From Streptomyces asoensis (GTDB taxonomy: Bacteria > Actinomycetota > Actinomycetes > Streptomycetales > Streptomycetaceae), in assembly GCF_016860545.1 (NCBI RefSeq), contig NZ_BNEB01000005.1, positions 992,001 through 1,056,000 on the forward strand: 64,000 bases of DNA, in the 5' to 3' direction. Below the pieces are notes generated by a model. The model was not told the DNA's origin, did no database searches, and saw only the letters and a list, made by a program, of their open reading frames with translations. This document shows positions 16,351 to 24,391 of the stretch, piece after piece; within the stretch, counting starts at the first letter, position 1; each line of letters begins with the position of its first letter. A program made the position numbers and the translations under genes.

Positions 16351-17652
16351 ATGTCCGACTCGGTCAGTCACTGTACCGACGAGACGGATCCCCGCAGCGC
16401 CCTCACCGAAGCCGAGGTGGAGGCCCTGGTCAGGGGCATCTGTTTCAAGACCGGCCCGCCCCGCACCGTCGGGGTCGAGGTCGAATGGCTCGTCCACGAG
16501 CTGCGCGCGCCGCGGCTCCCCGTCCCACCCGAACGACTCGAAGCGGCCTACGCCGCACTGCGGACCCTGCCCCTGAGCTCTCCGCTCACCGTCGAACCAG
16601 GCGGCCAGCTGGAACTGAGTTCACCGCCCGCCGCCTCCCTGATGGAGTGCGTGGGCACCGTGGCCGCCGATCTGGCCGCCGTCCGCACGGCCCTCGCGGA
16701 GCACGGACTCGCGCTCCGCGGCCATGGCACAGACCCCTGGCACCCACCCCGCCGGTTCCTGCACGAGCCGCGCTACGACGCCATGGAGGCCTGCCTCGAC
16801 CGCACGGGCCCGGCCGGCCGCGCCATGATGTGCACCTCGGCCTCCGTGCAGGTCTGCCTGGACGCCGGGCACGAGGAGCCCGGCCCGCTGGGGCTCGGGC
16901 GGCGCTGGTGGCTCGCGCACACGCTGGGCGCCGTCCTGGTGGCGGCCTTCGCCAACTCCCCGCTGCTCGCCGGTTCCCCCACCGGCTGGCGCTCCACGCG
17001 GCAGCTGCTGTGGACGGAGATCGGCGCCGGCCGCGCGGGCGGGCCCGCCCTGGACGGCGACCCGCGCACCGCCTGGGCCCGGCACGTGCTGGACGCGCCC
17101 GTGATGTGCGTCCGGCGCGAGGACGGGCCGTGGGAGGTGCCCGACAGGCTCACGTTCCGGCAGTGGACCCGGACGGGGGCCCCGACCCGGGAGGATCTCG
17201 ACTACCACATCACCACACTGTTCCCGCCCGTCAGACCGCGCGGCCACCTGGAACTGCGCATGATCGACGCACAGCCCGGCGACGACGGCTGGATCGTCCC
17301 GCTCGCCGTCACGACGGCGCTCTTCGACGACCCGGAGGCGGCCGAGATCGTCTACCGCGCCGTGAAGCCGCTCGCCGAGCGGGCCCGGCCCCTGCCGGCC
17401 CCGCACAACCCGCTGTGGATCGACGCGGCCCGGTACGGGCTGACCGACCCCGAGCTGCACGAGGCGGCCCTCACCTGCTTCACGACCGCCCTGGCGGCCC
17501 TGCCGCGGCTCGGCGCGAGCACCGCGGTGACGGACGCCGTGACGGACCACCTGGAGCGCTACGTCCGCAGGGGCCGCACTCCGGCCGACGACCAGCTCGA
17601 CCGCCTGCGCGGCACGGACACCCGCGCGTACGGGAAGGATCTCCGCACATGA
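16351..17652 (+). CDS. egtA: Ergothioneine biosynthesis glutamate-cysteine ligase EgtA
   Basis: A 433-residue GCS2-type ligase that joins glutamate and cysteine to make the gamma-glutamylcysteine used by EgtB. The N-terminus VGVEVEWLVHEL is the Mg/glutamate-binding start of the family; SSPPAASLMECV and MMCTSASVQVCLDAG are further conserved blocks, and HLELRMIDAQPGDDGW marks the C-terminal half. The start is ATG 16351 behind a perfect AGGAGG (16337-16342). Longer in-frame starts upstream are rejected. It is the first gene of a four-gene operon and overlaps egtB by ATGA. Confidence 0.93.
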   Translation: MSDSVSHCTDETDPRSALTEAEVEALVRGICFKTGPPRTVGVEVEWLVHELRAPRLPVPPERLEAAYAALRTLPLSSPLTVEPGGQLELSSPPAASLMECVGTVAADLAAVRTALAEHGLALRGHGTDPWHPPRRFLHEPRYDAMEACLDRTGPAGRAMMCTSASVQVCLDAGHEEPGPLGLGRRWWLAHTLGAVLVAAFANSPLLAGSPTGWRSTRQLLWTEIGAGRAGGPALDGDPRTAWARHVLDAPVMCVRREDGPWEVPDRLTFRQWTRTGAPTREDLDYHITTLFPPVRPRGHLELRMIDAQPGDDGWIVPLAVTTALFDDPEAAEIVYRAVKPLAERARPLPAPHNPLWIDAARYGLTDPELHEAALTCFTTALAALPRLGASTAVTDAVTDHLERYVRRGRTPADDQLDRLRGTDTRAYGKDLRT

Positions 17653-19016
17653 CCGACCCCGCCCTGGACACCGGGCCCGCACGGGGCGCGCACGCCCCGG
17701 ACGCCGAACCCGCCCTGGACGCGGACACCCTCAGGGCCCGTGTGCTCGCCTCCCTCACCACGGCCCGCGAGCGCACCACGCTGCTGACCGACTGCGTCGA
17801 GGAGCCCGAGCTCACCGCGCAGCACTCCCCGCTGATGTCGCCCCTGGTGTGGGACCTCGCGCACATCGGCAACCAGGAGGAACTGTGGCTGCTGCGCACG
17901 GTCGCCGGCCGTGAGGCGATGCGCCCCGAGATCGACGGCCTGTACGACGCCTTCGAGCACTCACGCGCCGAACGGCCCTCCCTGCCGCTGCTGCCGCCCG
18001 CGGAGGCCCGCAGATACGCGTCGGAGGTGCGCGGCCGGGTGATGGACGTGCTGGAGTCGGCCGACTTCGGCGGGACCAGGCTGACGGAGGCGGGTTTCGC
18101 CTTCGGGATGATCGCCCAGCACGAACAGCAGCACGACGAGACGATGCTGATCACCCATCAGCTCCGCACGGGCCCGCAGGCCCTCACCGCGCCCGATCCC
18201 GAGCCGGTGGGGCTGTTCACCGGCCCGGCCGAGGTCCTCGTGCCCGGCGGCCCGTTCACGATGGGCACCTCCACGGAGCCCTGGGCGCTGGACAACGAAC
18301 GGCCCGCGCACCGGCGCGAGGTGGCGGCCTTCCACATCGACACGACCCCGGTCACCAACGGCGCGTACCGGGCGTTCGTCGAGGACGGCGGCTACGAGGA
18401 CGAACGCTGGTGGACCGGGGAGGGCTGGGCGCACGTGCGGCGCAGCGGCATCCACGCCCCGCTGTTCTGGCACCGGGACGGCGGCCAGTGGCTGCGCCGC
18501 CGCTTCGGGGTCACCGAGGTCGTCCCGCCCGACGAACCGGTGCTGCACGTGTGCTGGTACGAGGCCGACGCCTACGCCCGCTGGGCCGGACGCCGGCTGC
18601 CGACCGAGGCCGAGTGGGAGAAGGCGGCCCGCTTCGACCCCGCGACCGGCGGTTCCACCCGCTACCCGTGGGGCGACGCGGAACCCGGCCCCGAGCACGC
18701 CAACCTGGGGCAGCGCCATCTGCGCCCGGCCCCGGCGGGCAGCTACCCGGCGGGCGAGTCCCCGCTCGGGGTGCGCCAGCTGATCGGCGACGTGTGGGAG
18801 TGGACGTCCAGCGACTTCCTCCCGTACCCCGGTTTCCGGATGTTCCCGTACAAGGAGTACTCGGAGGTGTTCTTCGGGCCCGAGTACAAGGTGCTGCGCG
18901 GCGGTTCGTTCGCGGTCGACCCGGTGGCCTGCCGGGGGACGTTCCGCAACTGGGACTACCCGATCCGGCGGCAGATCTTCTCCGGGTTCCGCACGGCCCG
19001 CTCGGGAGCGGCCTGA
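17649..19016 (+). CDS. egtB: Ergothioneine sulfoxide synthase EgtB
   Basis: A 455-residue non-haem iron enzyme that uses O2 to join hercynine and gamma-glutamylcysteine as a sulfoxide. The N-terminal DinB-like domain carries the iron ligands: His72 in LAHIGNQEE and His158/His162 in AQHEQQHDE, the HX3HXE pattern. The C-terminal FGE-sulfatase fold starts around VPGGPFTMGT and ends with VLRGGSF...RNWDYP. Length and ligands are normal. It overlaps egtA by four bases and egtC by one (TGATG), so translation is coupled along the operon. Confidence 0.95.
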   Translation: MTDPALDTGPARGAHAPDAEPALDADTLRARVLASLTTARERTTLLTDCVEEPELTAQHSPLMSPLVWDLAHIGNQEELWLLRTVAGREAMRPEIDGLYDAFEHSRAERPSLPLLPPAEARRYASEVRGRVMDVLESADFGGTRLTEAGFAFGMIAQHEQQHDETMLITHQLRTGPQALTAPDPEPVGLFTGPAEVLVPGGPFTMGTSTEPWALDNERPAHRREVAAFHIDTTPVTNGAYRAFVEDGGYEDERWWTGEGWAHVRRSGIHAPLFWHRDGGQWLRRRFGVTEVVPPDEPVLHVCWYEADAYARWAGRRLPTEAEWEKAARFDPATGGSTRYPWGDAEPGPEHANLGQRHLRPAPAGSYPAGESPLGVRQLIGDVWEWTSSDFLPYPGFRMFPYKEYSEVFFGPEYKVLRGGSFAVDPVACRGTFRNWDYPIRRQIFSGFRTARSGAA

Positions 19017-19807
19017 TGTGCCGTCACCTGGCGTACGTGGGCGCCGGGGAGCCGCTCGGCCGGCTTCTCACGGAACCCGAGCACGGCCTGTACCGCCAGT
19101 CGTGGGCGCCCCGGCGGCAGCGGTACGGGACGGTCAACGCCGACGGTTTCGGGGTGGGCTGGTACGCGGAGGGCGACCCGGTGCCGGCCCGGTACCGCCG
19201 TGCCGGGCCGATCTGGGCGGACCTGTCCTTCGCCGACCTGGCCCGGGTGGTCCGCAGCCGGGCGCTGCTGGCCGCCGTGCGCGACGCGACGCTGGCCGGC
19301 GCCGACGCGGAGGCCGCGGCGGCGCCGTACGCGGCCGGGACCTGGCTGTTCAGCCACAACGGGGCCGTCCCCGGCTGGCCGGGCTCACTGGAGTCGCTCA
19401 CCGGTTCGCTGCCCGCCGCGGACCTGCTGTCCATGGAGGCGCGCAACGACTCCGCGTTCGTCTGGGCGCTGGTCCTCGCCCGGCTGCGCGCCGGGGACAC
19501 CGGGAGCCAGGCCATGGCGGACACGGTGCTGGAGGTCGCCGCGGCCGCCCCCGGCGCGCGCCTGAACCTGCTTCTCACCGACGGGGAGTCGATCACCGCG
19601 ACCGCCTGGGGCGACTCCCTCTTCTATCTGGCGGAGCCCGGCCGGGGCACGGTCGTGGCCTCGGAACCGTACGACGACGATCCGCGCTGGCAGGAGGTCC
19701 CCGACCGCACCCTGCTCGCGGCGAGCCGCGCCGACGTCCTGCTCACCCCGCTGAAGGAACCCCGCACGGACACGGCATCCGCACCATCCAAGGAGACCGG
19801 CACGTGA
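19016..19807 (+). CDS. egtC: Gamma-glutamyl hercynylcysteine sulfoxide amidase EgtC
   Basis: A 263-residue class-II glutamine-amidotransferase-fold hydrolase that removes the gamma-glutamyl group from the EgtB product. After Met removal the N-terminal nucleophile is Cys2 (MCRHLAYVG), as required. NADGFGVGWY, TWLFSHNGAVPGW and ARNDSAFVWALVL are the expected family blocks. It sits between egtB and egtD with one- and four-base overlaps. No defect is seen. Confidence 0.94.
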   Translation: MCRHLAYVGAGEPLGRLLTEPEHGLYRQSWAPRRQRYGTVNADGFGVGWYAEGDPVPARYRRAGPIWADLSFADLARVVRSRALLAAVRDATLAGADAEAAAAPYAAGTWLFSHNGAVPGWPGSLESLTGSLPAADLLSMEARNDSAFVWALVLARLRAGDTGSQAMADTVLEVAAAAPGARLNLLLTDGESITATAWGDSLFYLAEPGRGTVVASEPYDDDPRWQEVPDRTLLAASRADVLLTPLKEPRTDTASAPSKETGT

Positions 19808-20766
19808 GCCCGTTCCGCATCACCCGCACCCTCCCCGAGGACGCCACCGACGCCGCGCTGCGCGCCGACGTCCGAGGCGGCCTCACCGCCTCCCCCAAGA
19901 CGCTGCCGCCGAAGTGGTTCTACGACGCCCGCGGCAGCGAGCTGTTCGAGGAGATCACCCGGCTGCCCGAGTACTACCCGACCCGCGCCGAACGCGAGAT
20001 CCTCGTGGACCGGGCCGGCGAGATCGCCGCGGCGGCCCGCGCCCGCACGCTCGTCGAACTCGGGTCGGGCTCCTCGCGCAAGACCCGTCACCTCATCGAC
20101 GCGCTGACGGAACTGGACACCTATGTGCCGGTCGACGTCAGCGAGAGCGCCCTGACCCAGGCCGGACAGGCGCTGATCGCCGAACGGCCGGGGCTCACGG
20201 TCCACGCGCTGATCGCCGACTTCACCGCGAGTCTGGCGCTGCCCGACAGCCCGGGCCCCCGGCTCGTGGCGTTCCTCGGCGGCACCATCGGCAATCTGCT
20301 GCCCGCCGAGCGCGCGGTGTTCCTGGCCTCGGTGCGTGCCCTGCTCACCCCGGGCGACGCGCTGCTGCTGGGCACCGACCTCGTCAAGGACGAGCAGGTG
20401 CTGGTGCGCGCGTACGACGACTCGGCCGGGGTGACGGCCGCGTTCAACAAGAACGTGCTGGCCGTGGTCAACCGCGAACTGGGCGCCGACTTCGACCCGG
20501 AGGCCTTCCGGCACGTCGCCTCGTGGGACACCGGGCACGAGTGGATCGAGATGCGGCTGCGTTCGCGTACCGCGCAGACCGTGAAGATCCCCGCGCTCGA
20601 CCTCGCCGTCGACTTCGCGGCCGGCGAGGAGCTGCGCACCGAGGTGTCGGCGAAGTTCCGGGAGGCGGGAGTGCGCATGGAACTGGCCGCCGCGGGAATG
20701 GAGTTGACCCACTGGTGGACGGACGCCGCGGGCCGCTTCGCGCTGTCGCTGAGCACCGTGCGCTGA
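19804..20766 (+). CDS. egtD: Histidine N-alpha-methyltransferase EgtD
   Basis: A 320-residue SAM-dependent enzyme that trimethylates histidine to hercynine, the first dedicated step of ergothioneine synthesis. The SAM site appears as TLVELGSGSSRKTRHLIDAL; substrate-side blocks include PPKWFYDARGSELFEEIT and FLGGTIGNLLPAE. It starts at GTG 19804, overlapping egtC (GTGA), with AAGGAG upstream. It is last in the operon. No egtE (PLP C-S lyase) lies in the window, so the final step must be encoded elsewhere. Confidence 0.95.
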   Translation: MSPFRITRTLPEDATDAALRADVRGGLTASPKTLPPKWFYDARGSELFEEITRLPEYYPTRAEREILVDRAGEIAAAARARTLVELGSGSSRKTRHLIDALTELDTYVPVDVSESALTQAGQALIAERPGLTVHALIADFTASLALPDSPGPRLVAFLGGTIGNLLPAERAVFLASVRALLTPGDALLLGTDLVKDEQVLVRAYDDSAGVTAAFNKNVLAVVNRELGADFDPEAFRHVASWDTGHEWIEMRLRSRTAQTVKIPALDLAVDFAAGEELRTEVSAKFREAGVRMELAAAGMELTHWWTDAAGRFALSLSTVR

Positions 20767-20861
20767 GCGGTGTGCCGAGCGGTGCGGTGAGCCGCGCGCC
20801 CGACGGTGCGGCGGGTGCCCGGTGGTGTGGCGGGTGCCCGCCGCCGGGCGCCGCGCGGCCG

Positions 20862-22151
20862 TCAGAAGCTCACCGTGAGCGCCTGCGTGATCCGGCGGGT
20901 GGCGCGGCGGGCCTCGGTCGCCGGGTCGCCGCCGGTGAGCACCTTCGTCATGTAGTCCTTGATCGGGTTGTCCGCCTCGACGGCGGCCCACTCGGGTGTG
21001 CTGGGGGTCGCGCGGCCGTGCGCGGCCCCCGCCGCCATGGCCGCGACCCCTTCCCCGCCGGCCACCGCCTTCGCCAGCTTCGCCTTGTTGGGCACGTAGT
21101 TCATGGTGCGGGCCAGTTCGGTGGCCCACTTCGCGCCGGTCAGCGCGGCGACCACGGCGACGGCGCCCTTCTTGTCGTCGGTGGTGCGGGGCACGACGAG
21201 GTCGGAGCCGCCGGTGAAGACGGCGCCGGGCGCGTCCGCGCTCTTGCCGGGCACCGGGAAGAATCCCAACTGGCCCTCCAGGGCCGGGTTCTGCTGCACG
21301 ACCGCCTTGGCGAGACCGGGCACGGCGACGATCTGCGCCACCTTGCCCCCGGCGAACACCCCGGCCTGGGGCGGGTGTTCCTCGTCCGCGGCCACGGGAC
21401 CGGCACCGAGCGCCTGGAGGCGGCGGTAGAAGTCCATGCCGCGCAGCGCGGCCGGGGTGTCGAGGGCGCCCTTCCAGCGGCCGCCGCTCTCCGTGGCGAG
21501 GTCCCCGCCCTCGTCCCAGACGAACCCGGCGAGGGTGTACCAGTCCTGCCCGGCCAGGTAGATGCCCTGACGGCCGTCGGCGTTCAGTCTCTCCGTGGCG
21601 GCGAGCCATGCGGCGCGGGTGCGGGGCGGGGCGGTGATCCCGGCCCGCTCGAAGAGGTCCTTGCGGTAGATGACGACGCGGTTGGCCGCGTACCAGGGGA
21701 TGCCGTACTGGTGGAAGCGCTGCTGTCCCGGTTCGGCGAGGCCGGGCAGCCACTCGTCCCCGCCCCATTTCGCGACGGACTCCAGGGTCAGGTCGAGCAG
21801 TCCGCGGTCGTCGACGTACTGCGGGACCTGGGTGTTGCCCACCTCGATGACGTCCGGCCCGCTCCCCGCGTCCGCCCCGTCCCCCGTGCCGTCCGCGTCC
21901 CCGGCCTTCAGCGCGGCCCGCACCTTGCCGCCGATGCCCGTCCATTCCTGGATGCGGATGTCGAGGCGGAGGTCCGGGTGGCCCTGCTCGAAGTCCTCGG
22001 TGAACCGGTCCAGGAACTCCTGCGAGGCACTGTCCTTCATCAGCCACACGGTGACCGTGCGCCGGTCGGGCTCCCCCGACCCGGGCACGACACCGCAGGC
22101 GGTCAGGAGGGAGGCGGACACGCAGAGGAGGGCGAGGAGGCGACGTCTCAC
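20862..22151 (-). CDS. Sugar ABC transporter substrate-binding lipoprotein
   Basis: A 429-residue extracellular solute-binding protein (family 1). The signal ends in a lipobox, SLLTACG, anchoring it outside the membrane. The mature protein has the family start TVTVWLMKDSA and blocks such as RFHQYGIPWYAANRVVIYRKDLF and VPRTTDDKKGAV. No permease or ATPase gene is adjacent, so it is an orphan that must feed a transporter elsewhere, possibly with a shared MsiK-type ATPase. The start is GTG 22151. Eighty-four bases upstream is a DasR-like palindrome, suggesting control by amino-sugar status; that link is inference. Confidence 0.87.
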   Translation of the reverse strand: MRRRLLALLCVSASLLTACGVVPGSGEPDRRTVTVWLMKDSASQEFLDRFTEDFEQGHPDLRLDIRIQEWTGIGGKVRAALKAGDADGTGDGADAGSGPDVIEVGNTQVPQYVDDRGLLDLTLESVAKWGGDEWLPGLAEPGQQRFHQYGIPWYAANRVVIYRKDLFERAGITAPPRTRAAWLAATERLNADGRQGIYLAGQDWYTLAGFVWDEGGDLATESGGRWKGALDTPAALRGMDFYRRLQALGAGPVAADEEHPPQAGVFAGGKVAQIVAVPGLAKAVVQQNPALEGQLGFFPVPGKSADAPGAVFTGGSDLVVPRTTDDKKGAVAVVAALTGAKWATELARTMNYVPNKAKLAKAVAGGEGVAAMAAGAAHGRATPSTPEWAAVEADNPIKDYMTKVLTGGDPATEARRATRRITQALTVSF

Positions 22152-22234
22152 GGAGGTCCTGTTCTGCCCGGCGGACAGGGGCGAGGGGCCCGGCGTGGGG
22201 GACGAGCGCGGCGCTCGCGCGGGTGTCCCGGATT

Positions 22235-22248
22235 TTGGTATGGACCAA
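22235..22248. promoter_or_regulatory. DasR (dre)-like operator
   Basis: TTGGT-ATGG-ACCAA is a perfect 5+5 inverted repeat with a 4-base centre. It fits the TGGT-N4-ACCA core of sites bound by the GntR regulator DasR of N-acetylglucosamine metabolism. It lies between the divergent binding-protein gene (start 22151) and the dodecin gene (start 22382) and could affect either. Confidence 0.55.
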
Positions 22249-22381
22249 TGCGTGGGTCAAGAGGGGCAGGGCGGAACGAACCGGTCCGCTCCGACGCCTC
22301 GCGCTCCGCCGCAGCTTGGGGCACGGTGGAGTGACGCGTGACACACGTGACGAGGCCGTCACGGTCGAGAGGAGCACCCTG

Positions 22382-22597
22382 ATGTCGAACCACACCTACC
22401 GGGTCACGGAGATCGTCGGCACCTCCCCGGACGGCGTCGACCACGCCATCCGCAACGGCATCACCCGCGCCTCGCAGACGCTGCGCAACCTGGACTGGTT
22501 CGAGGTGACCCAGGTGCGCGGGCAGATCGAGAACGGCGACATCGCGCACTGGCAGGTGGGTCTGAAGGTCGGCTTCCGCCTCGACGGGTCGGAGTGA
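22382..22597 (+). CDS. Dodecin-family flavin-binding protein
   Basis: A 71-residue dodecin, which assembles into a hollow 12-mer that stores FMN/FAD or coenzyme A. The sequence has the full family pattern: TYRVTEIVGTSPDGVDHAI, TLRNLDWFEVTQVRG with the flavin-stacking Trp, and HWQVGLKVGFRL. ATG 22382 follows GAGGAGC. It is divergent from the binding-protein gene and probably monocistronic. Confidence 0.93.
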   Translation: MSNHTYRVTEIVGTSPDGVDHAIRNGITRASQTLRNLDWFEVTQVRGQIENGDIAHWQVGLKVGFRLDGSE

Positions 22598-22650
22598 CGG
22601 CCGGGCGCCGGGCACGGACCCCCGGGCCGCCCTGAAGGGTGCTCCCCGCC

Positions 22651-23142
22651 TCAGGTGCGCCCCTCCCCCTCCTGCGCCTGCTCGAGCTCTCCCGAGGGGG
22701 CGGTCCAGCGCGCCAGGACGACGGTGAAGCCGGCCCGTTCGGCGTCGCCACACACCAGCTCGTCGTCGTCCACCAGGACCCGCACCGCGCGGTTGCGGGC
22801 CAGCCGGCGGAGCGTCTCCAGCTTGGTGTGCCGGGCCGGCCTGCGGTCGTCGTTGCGCCGCATGTGCAGCGCGCCCTGCGGGAGCCCCTGCGCGGCGAGC
22901 CATTCCAGCGTGTCCCGCCGGCAGCGCTCGGGCCGGCCGGTGAGGTAGACGATGTCGCACTCCTCGGCCTCGGCCAGCACCAGCGCCACGCCCTCCGCGA
23001 GCGGCGGGTCCTGCGGGGCGGCCGCGAAGAACGCGTTCCAGTCGCGCGGCCTGCGCTCCAGGAACCGCTGCCGGTGGGCGGTGTCGGCGAGGGTGTTGTC
23101 CAGGTCGAAGACGGCGAGGGGCCGCTTGCTGCTGTCGGTCAC
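22651..23142 (-). CDS. HAD-superfamily phosphatase, polynucleotide-kinase 3'-phosphatase-like
   Basis: A 163-residue HAD hydrolase. Motif I is FDLDNTLADT (nucleophile and acid/base Asp), motif II is YLTGRPERCRRDT, motif III the Lys in RHTKLETL, and motif IV VLVDDDELVCGDAERAG. A short alpha-helical cap (RQRFLERRPRDWNAFF) suggests an acid phosphatase or polynucleotide phosphatase type acting on small or end-phosphate substrates. It starts with GTG 23142 and lacks an obvious strong ribosome-binding site. It is convergent with dodecin and divergent from the luciferase-like gene; its substrate is unknown. Confidence 0.8.
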   Translation of the reverse strand: MTDSSKRPLAVFDLDNTLADTAHRQRFLERRPRDWNAFFAAAPQDPPLAEGVALVLAEAEECDIVYLTGRPERCRRDTLEWLAAQGLPQGALHMRRNDDRRPARHTKLETLRRLARNRAVRVLVDDDELVCGDAERAGFTVVLARWTAPSGELEQAQEGEGRT

Positions 23143-23279
23143 GCCGCCCACCCTAGGGGGTGCCTGACACCCCCTGGACGGACCCGCGCGCCCGGGGCCG
23201 CGGCACGGCCCGGCGGGTGATCCCGGGCACGGCGCGGCGGTACGCGGAATCCCGGGCGCCGCACGGCGTTGACCTCCGT

Positions 23280-24293
23280 ATGAGCTCGCTGATCGCCTCG
23301 ACCCGTTTCTCCGTCCTCGACCGCTCGCGCACGCGCGAGGGGCACACCGGCGCCGAGGCGCTGCGGGACACCGTGCGGCTGGCACGCGAAGCCGAGGCGC
23401 TCGGCTATCACCGGTTCTGGGTCTCGGAGCACCACGGTGTGCCGGGCGTCGCCGGGTCCGCGCCCACCGTGCTGGCCGCCGCCGTGGCCGGCGCCACCGA
23501 CCGGATCCGGGTCGGCACCGGCGGGGTGATGCTGCCCAACCACCGGCCTCTGGTGGTGGCCGAGCAGTTCGGCGTCCTGGAGTCCCTCTTCCCCGGGCGC
23601 GTCGACATGGGGCTGGGCCGCTCGGTGGGGTTCACCGACGGGGTGCGCCGGGCGCTGGGCCGCGACAAGGACGACGCGGACGACTTCGCGGAACAGCTGC
23701 GGGAACTGCTCGGCTGGTTCCTCGGCGGCTCACCGACGGGCGTGCGCGCACAGCCCTCGGAGGGGCTGCGCGTGCCGCCCTTCGTGCTGGCCATGGGCGA
23801 GGGCGCGCGGATCGCGGCCCGCGCGGGCCTGCCGATGGTCATCGGCGACCTGCGCGACCGGGCGAGGATGCGGCGCGGCATCGACCGGTACCGGGAGGCC
23901 TTCCGCCCCTCCCCCTGGGCGCGGGAACCCTACGTCGTCGTCTCCGGGACGGTCGCCGTGGCCGCGACGCCCGAGGCGGCGCGGCGGCTGCTGGTCCCGG
24001 AGGCCTGGTCGATGGCCCACTCGCGCACCCACGGCACCTTCCCCCCGCTGCCGCCGGCACAGGAGGCCGAGGCACGGGAGATGGCGGCGAAGGAACGGGG
24101 CTTCTACGAGGCCGGCCTCACCGGACAGCTCGCGGGCACCGAGGAGCAGGTGGCGCAGGAGCTGGAGACGGTGCTGAGGGAGACGGGGGCGCAGGAGGTC
24201 CTGGTGACCACCAGCACCTACGACCGTGCGGCGCTGCTGGACTCCTACCGGCGGCTCGCGGGGATCGTGCGGGTGCGGCGGGGCGCCGTCTGA
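23280..24293 (+). CDS. LLM-class (luciferase-like) flavin-dependent oxidoreductase
   Basis: A 337-residue TIM-barrel monooxygenase-like protein of the MsnO8/bacterial-luciferase group. The N-terminal block REAEALGYHRFWVSEHHG carries the SEHH motif of the family, followed by RIRVGTGGVMLPNH, LEALFPGRVDLG-type LESLFPGRVDMGLGRS, and a C-terminal TGTEEQV-like loop (AGTEEQVAQELE). It likely binds reduced FMN (or F420 in some members). ATG 23280 is chosen because the family starts just before the first beta strand; upstream is GC filler. It appears monocistronic, 99 bases before uvrA2. Confidence 0.87.
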   Translation: MSSLIASTRFSVLDRSRTREGHTGAEALRDTVRLAREAEALGYHRFWVSEHHGVPGVAGSAPTVLAAAVAGATDRIRVGTGGVMLPNHRPLVVAEQFGVLESLFPGRVDMGLGRSVGFTDGVRRALGRDKDDADDFAEQLRELLGWFLGGSPTGVRAQPSEGLRVPPFVLAMGEGARIAARAGLPMVIGDLRDRARMRRGIDRYREAFRPSPWAREPYVVVSGTVAVAATPEAARRLLVPEAWSMAHSRTHGTFPPLPPAQEAEAREMAAKERGFYEAGLTGQLAGTEEQVAQELETVLRETGAQEVLVTTSTYDRAALLDSYRRLAGIVRVRRGAV

Positions 24294-24391
24294 CCGCCGG
24301 TCGCCGCGCCGCGCCGGATCCGCGCGCATAGGATTGCGGGGTTTGTCCCGTCGGCCCCACCCGCGCGGCCGCGACCCGTACGGAGTCCCCC

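Noticed and set aside
16239..17648. A long frame extending EgtB upstream through egtA.
   Set aside because: It is the shifted frame of egtA; EgtB starts at the ATGA overlap at 17649 with normal length.
20767..20861. A hairpin GGCGGG/CCCGCC after egtD as terminator.
   Set aside because: The loop would be two bases, leaving a very short stem; too weak to list.
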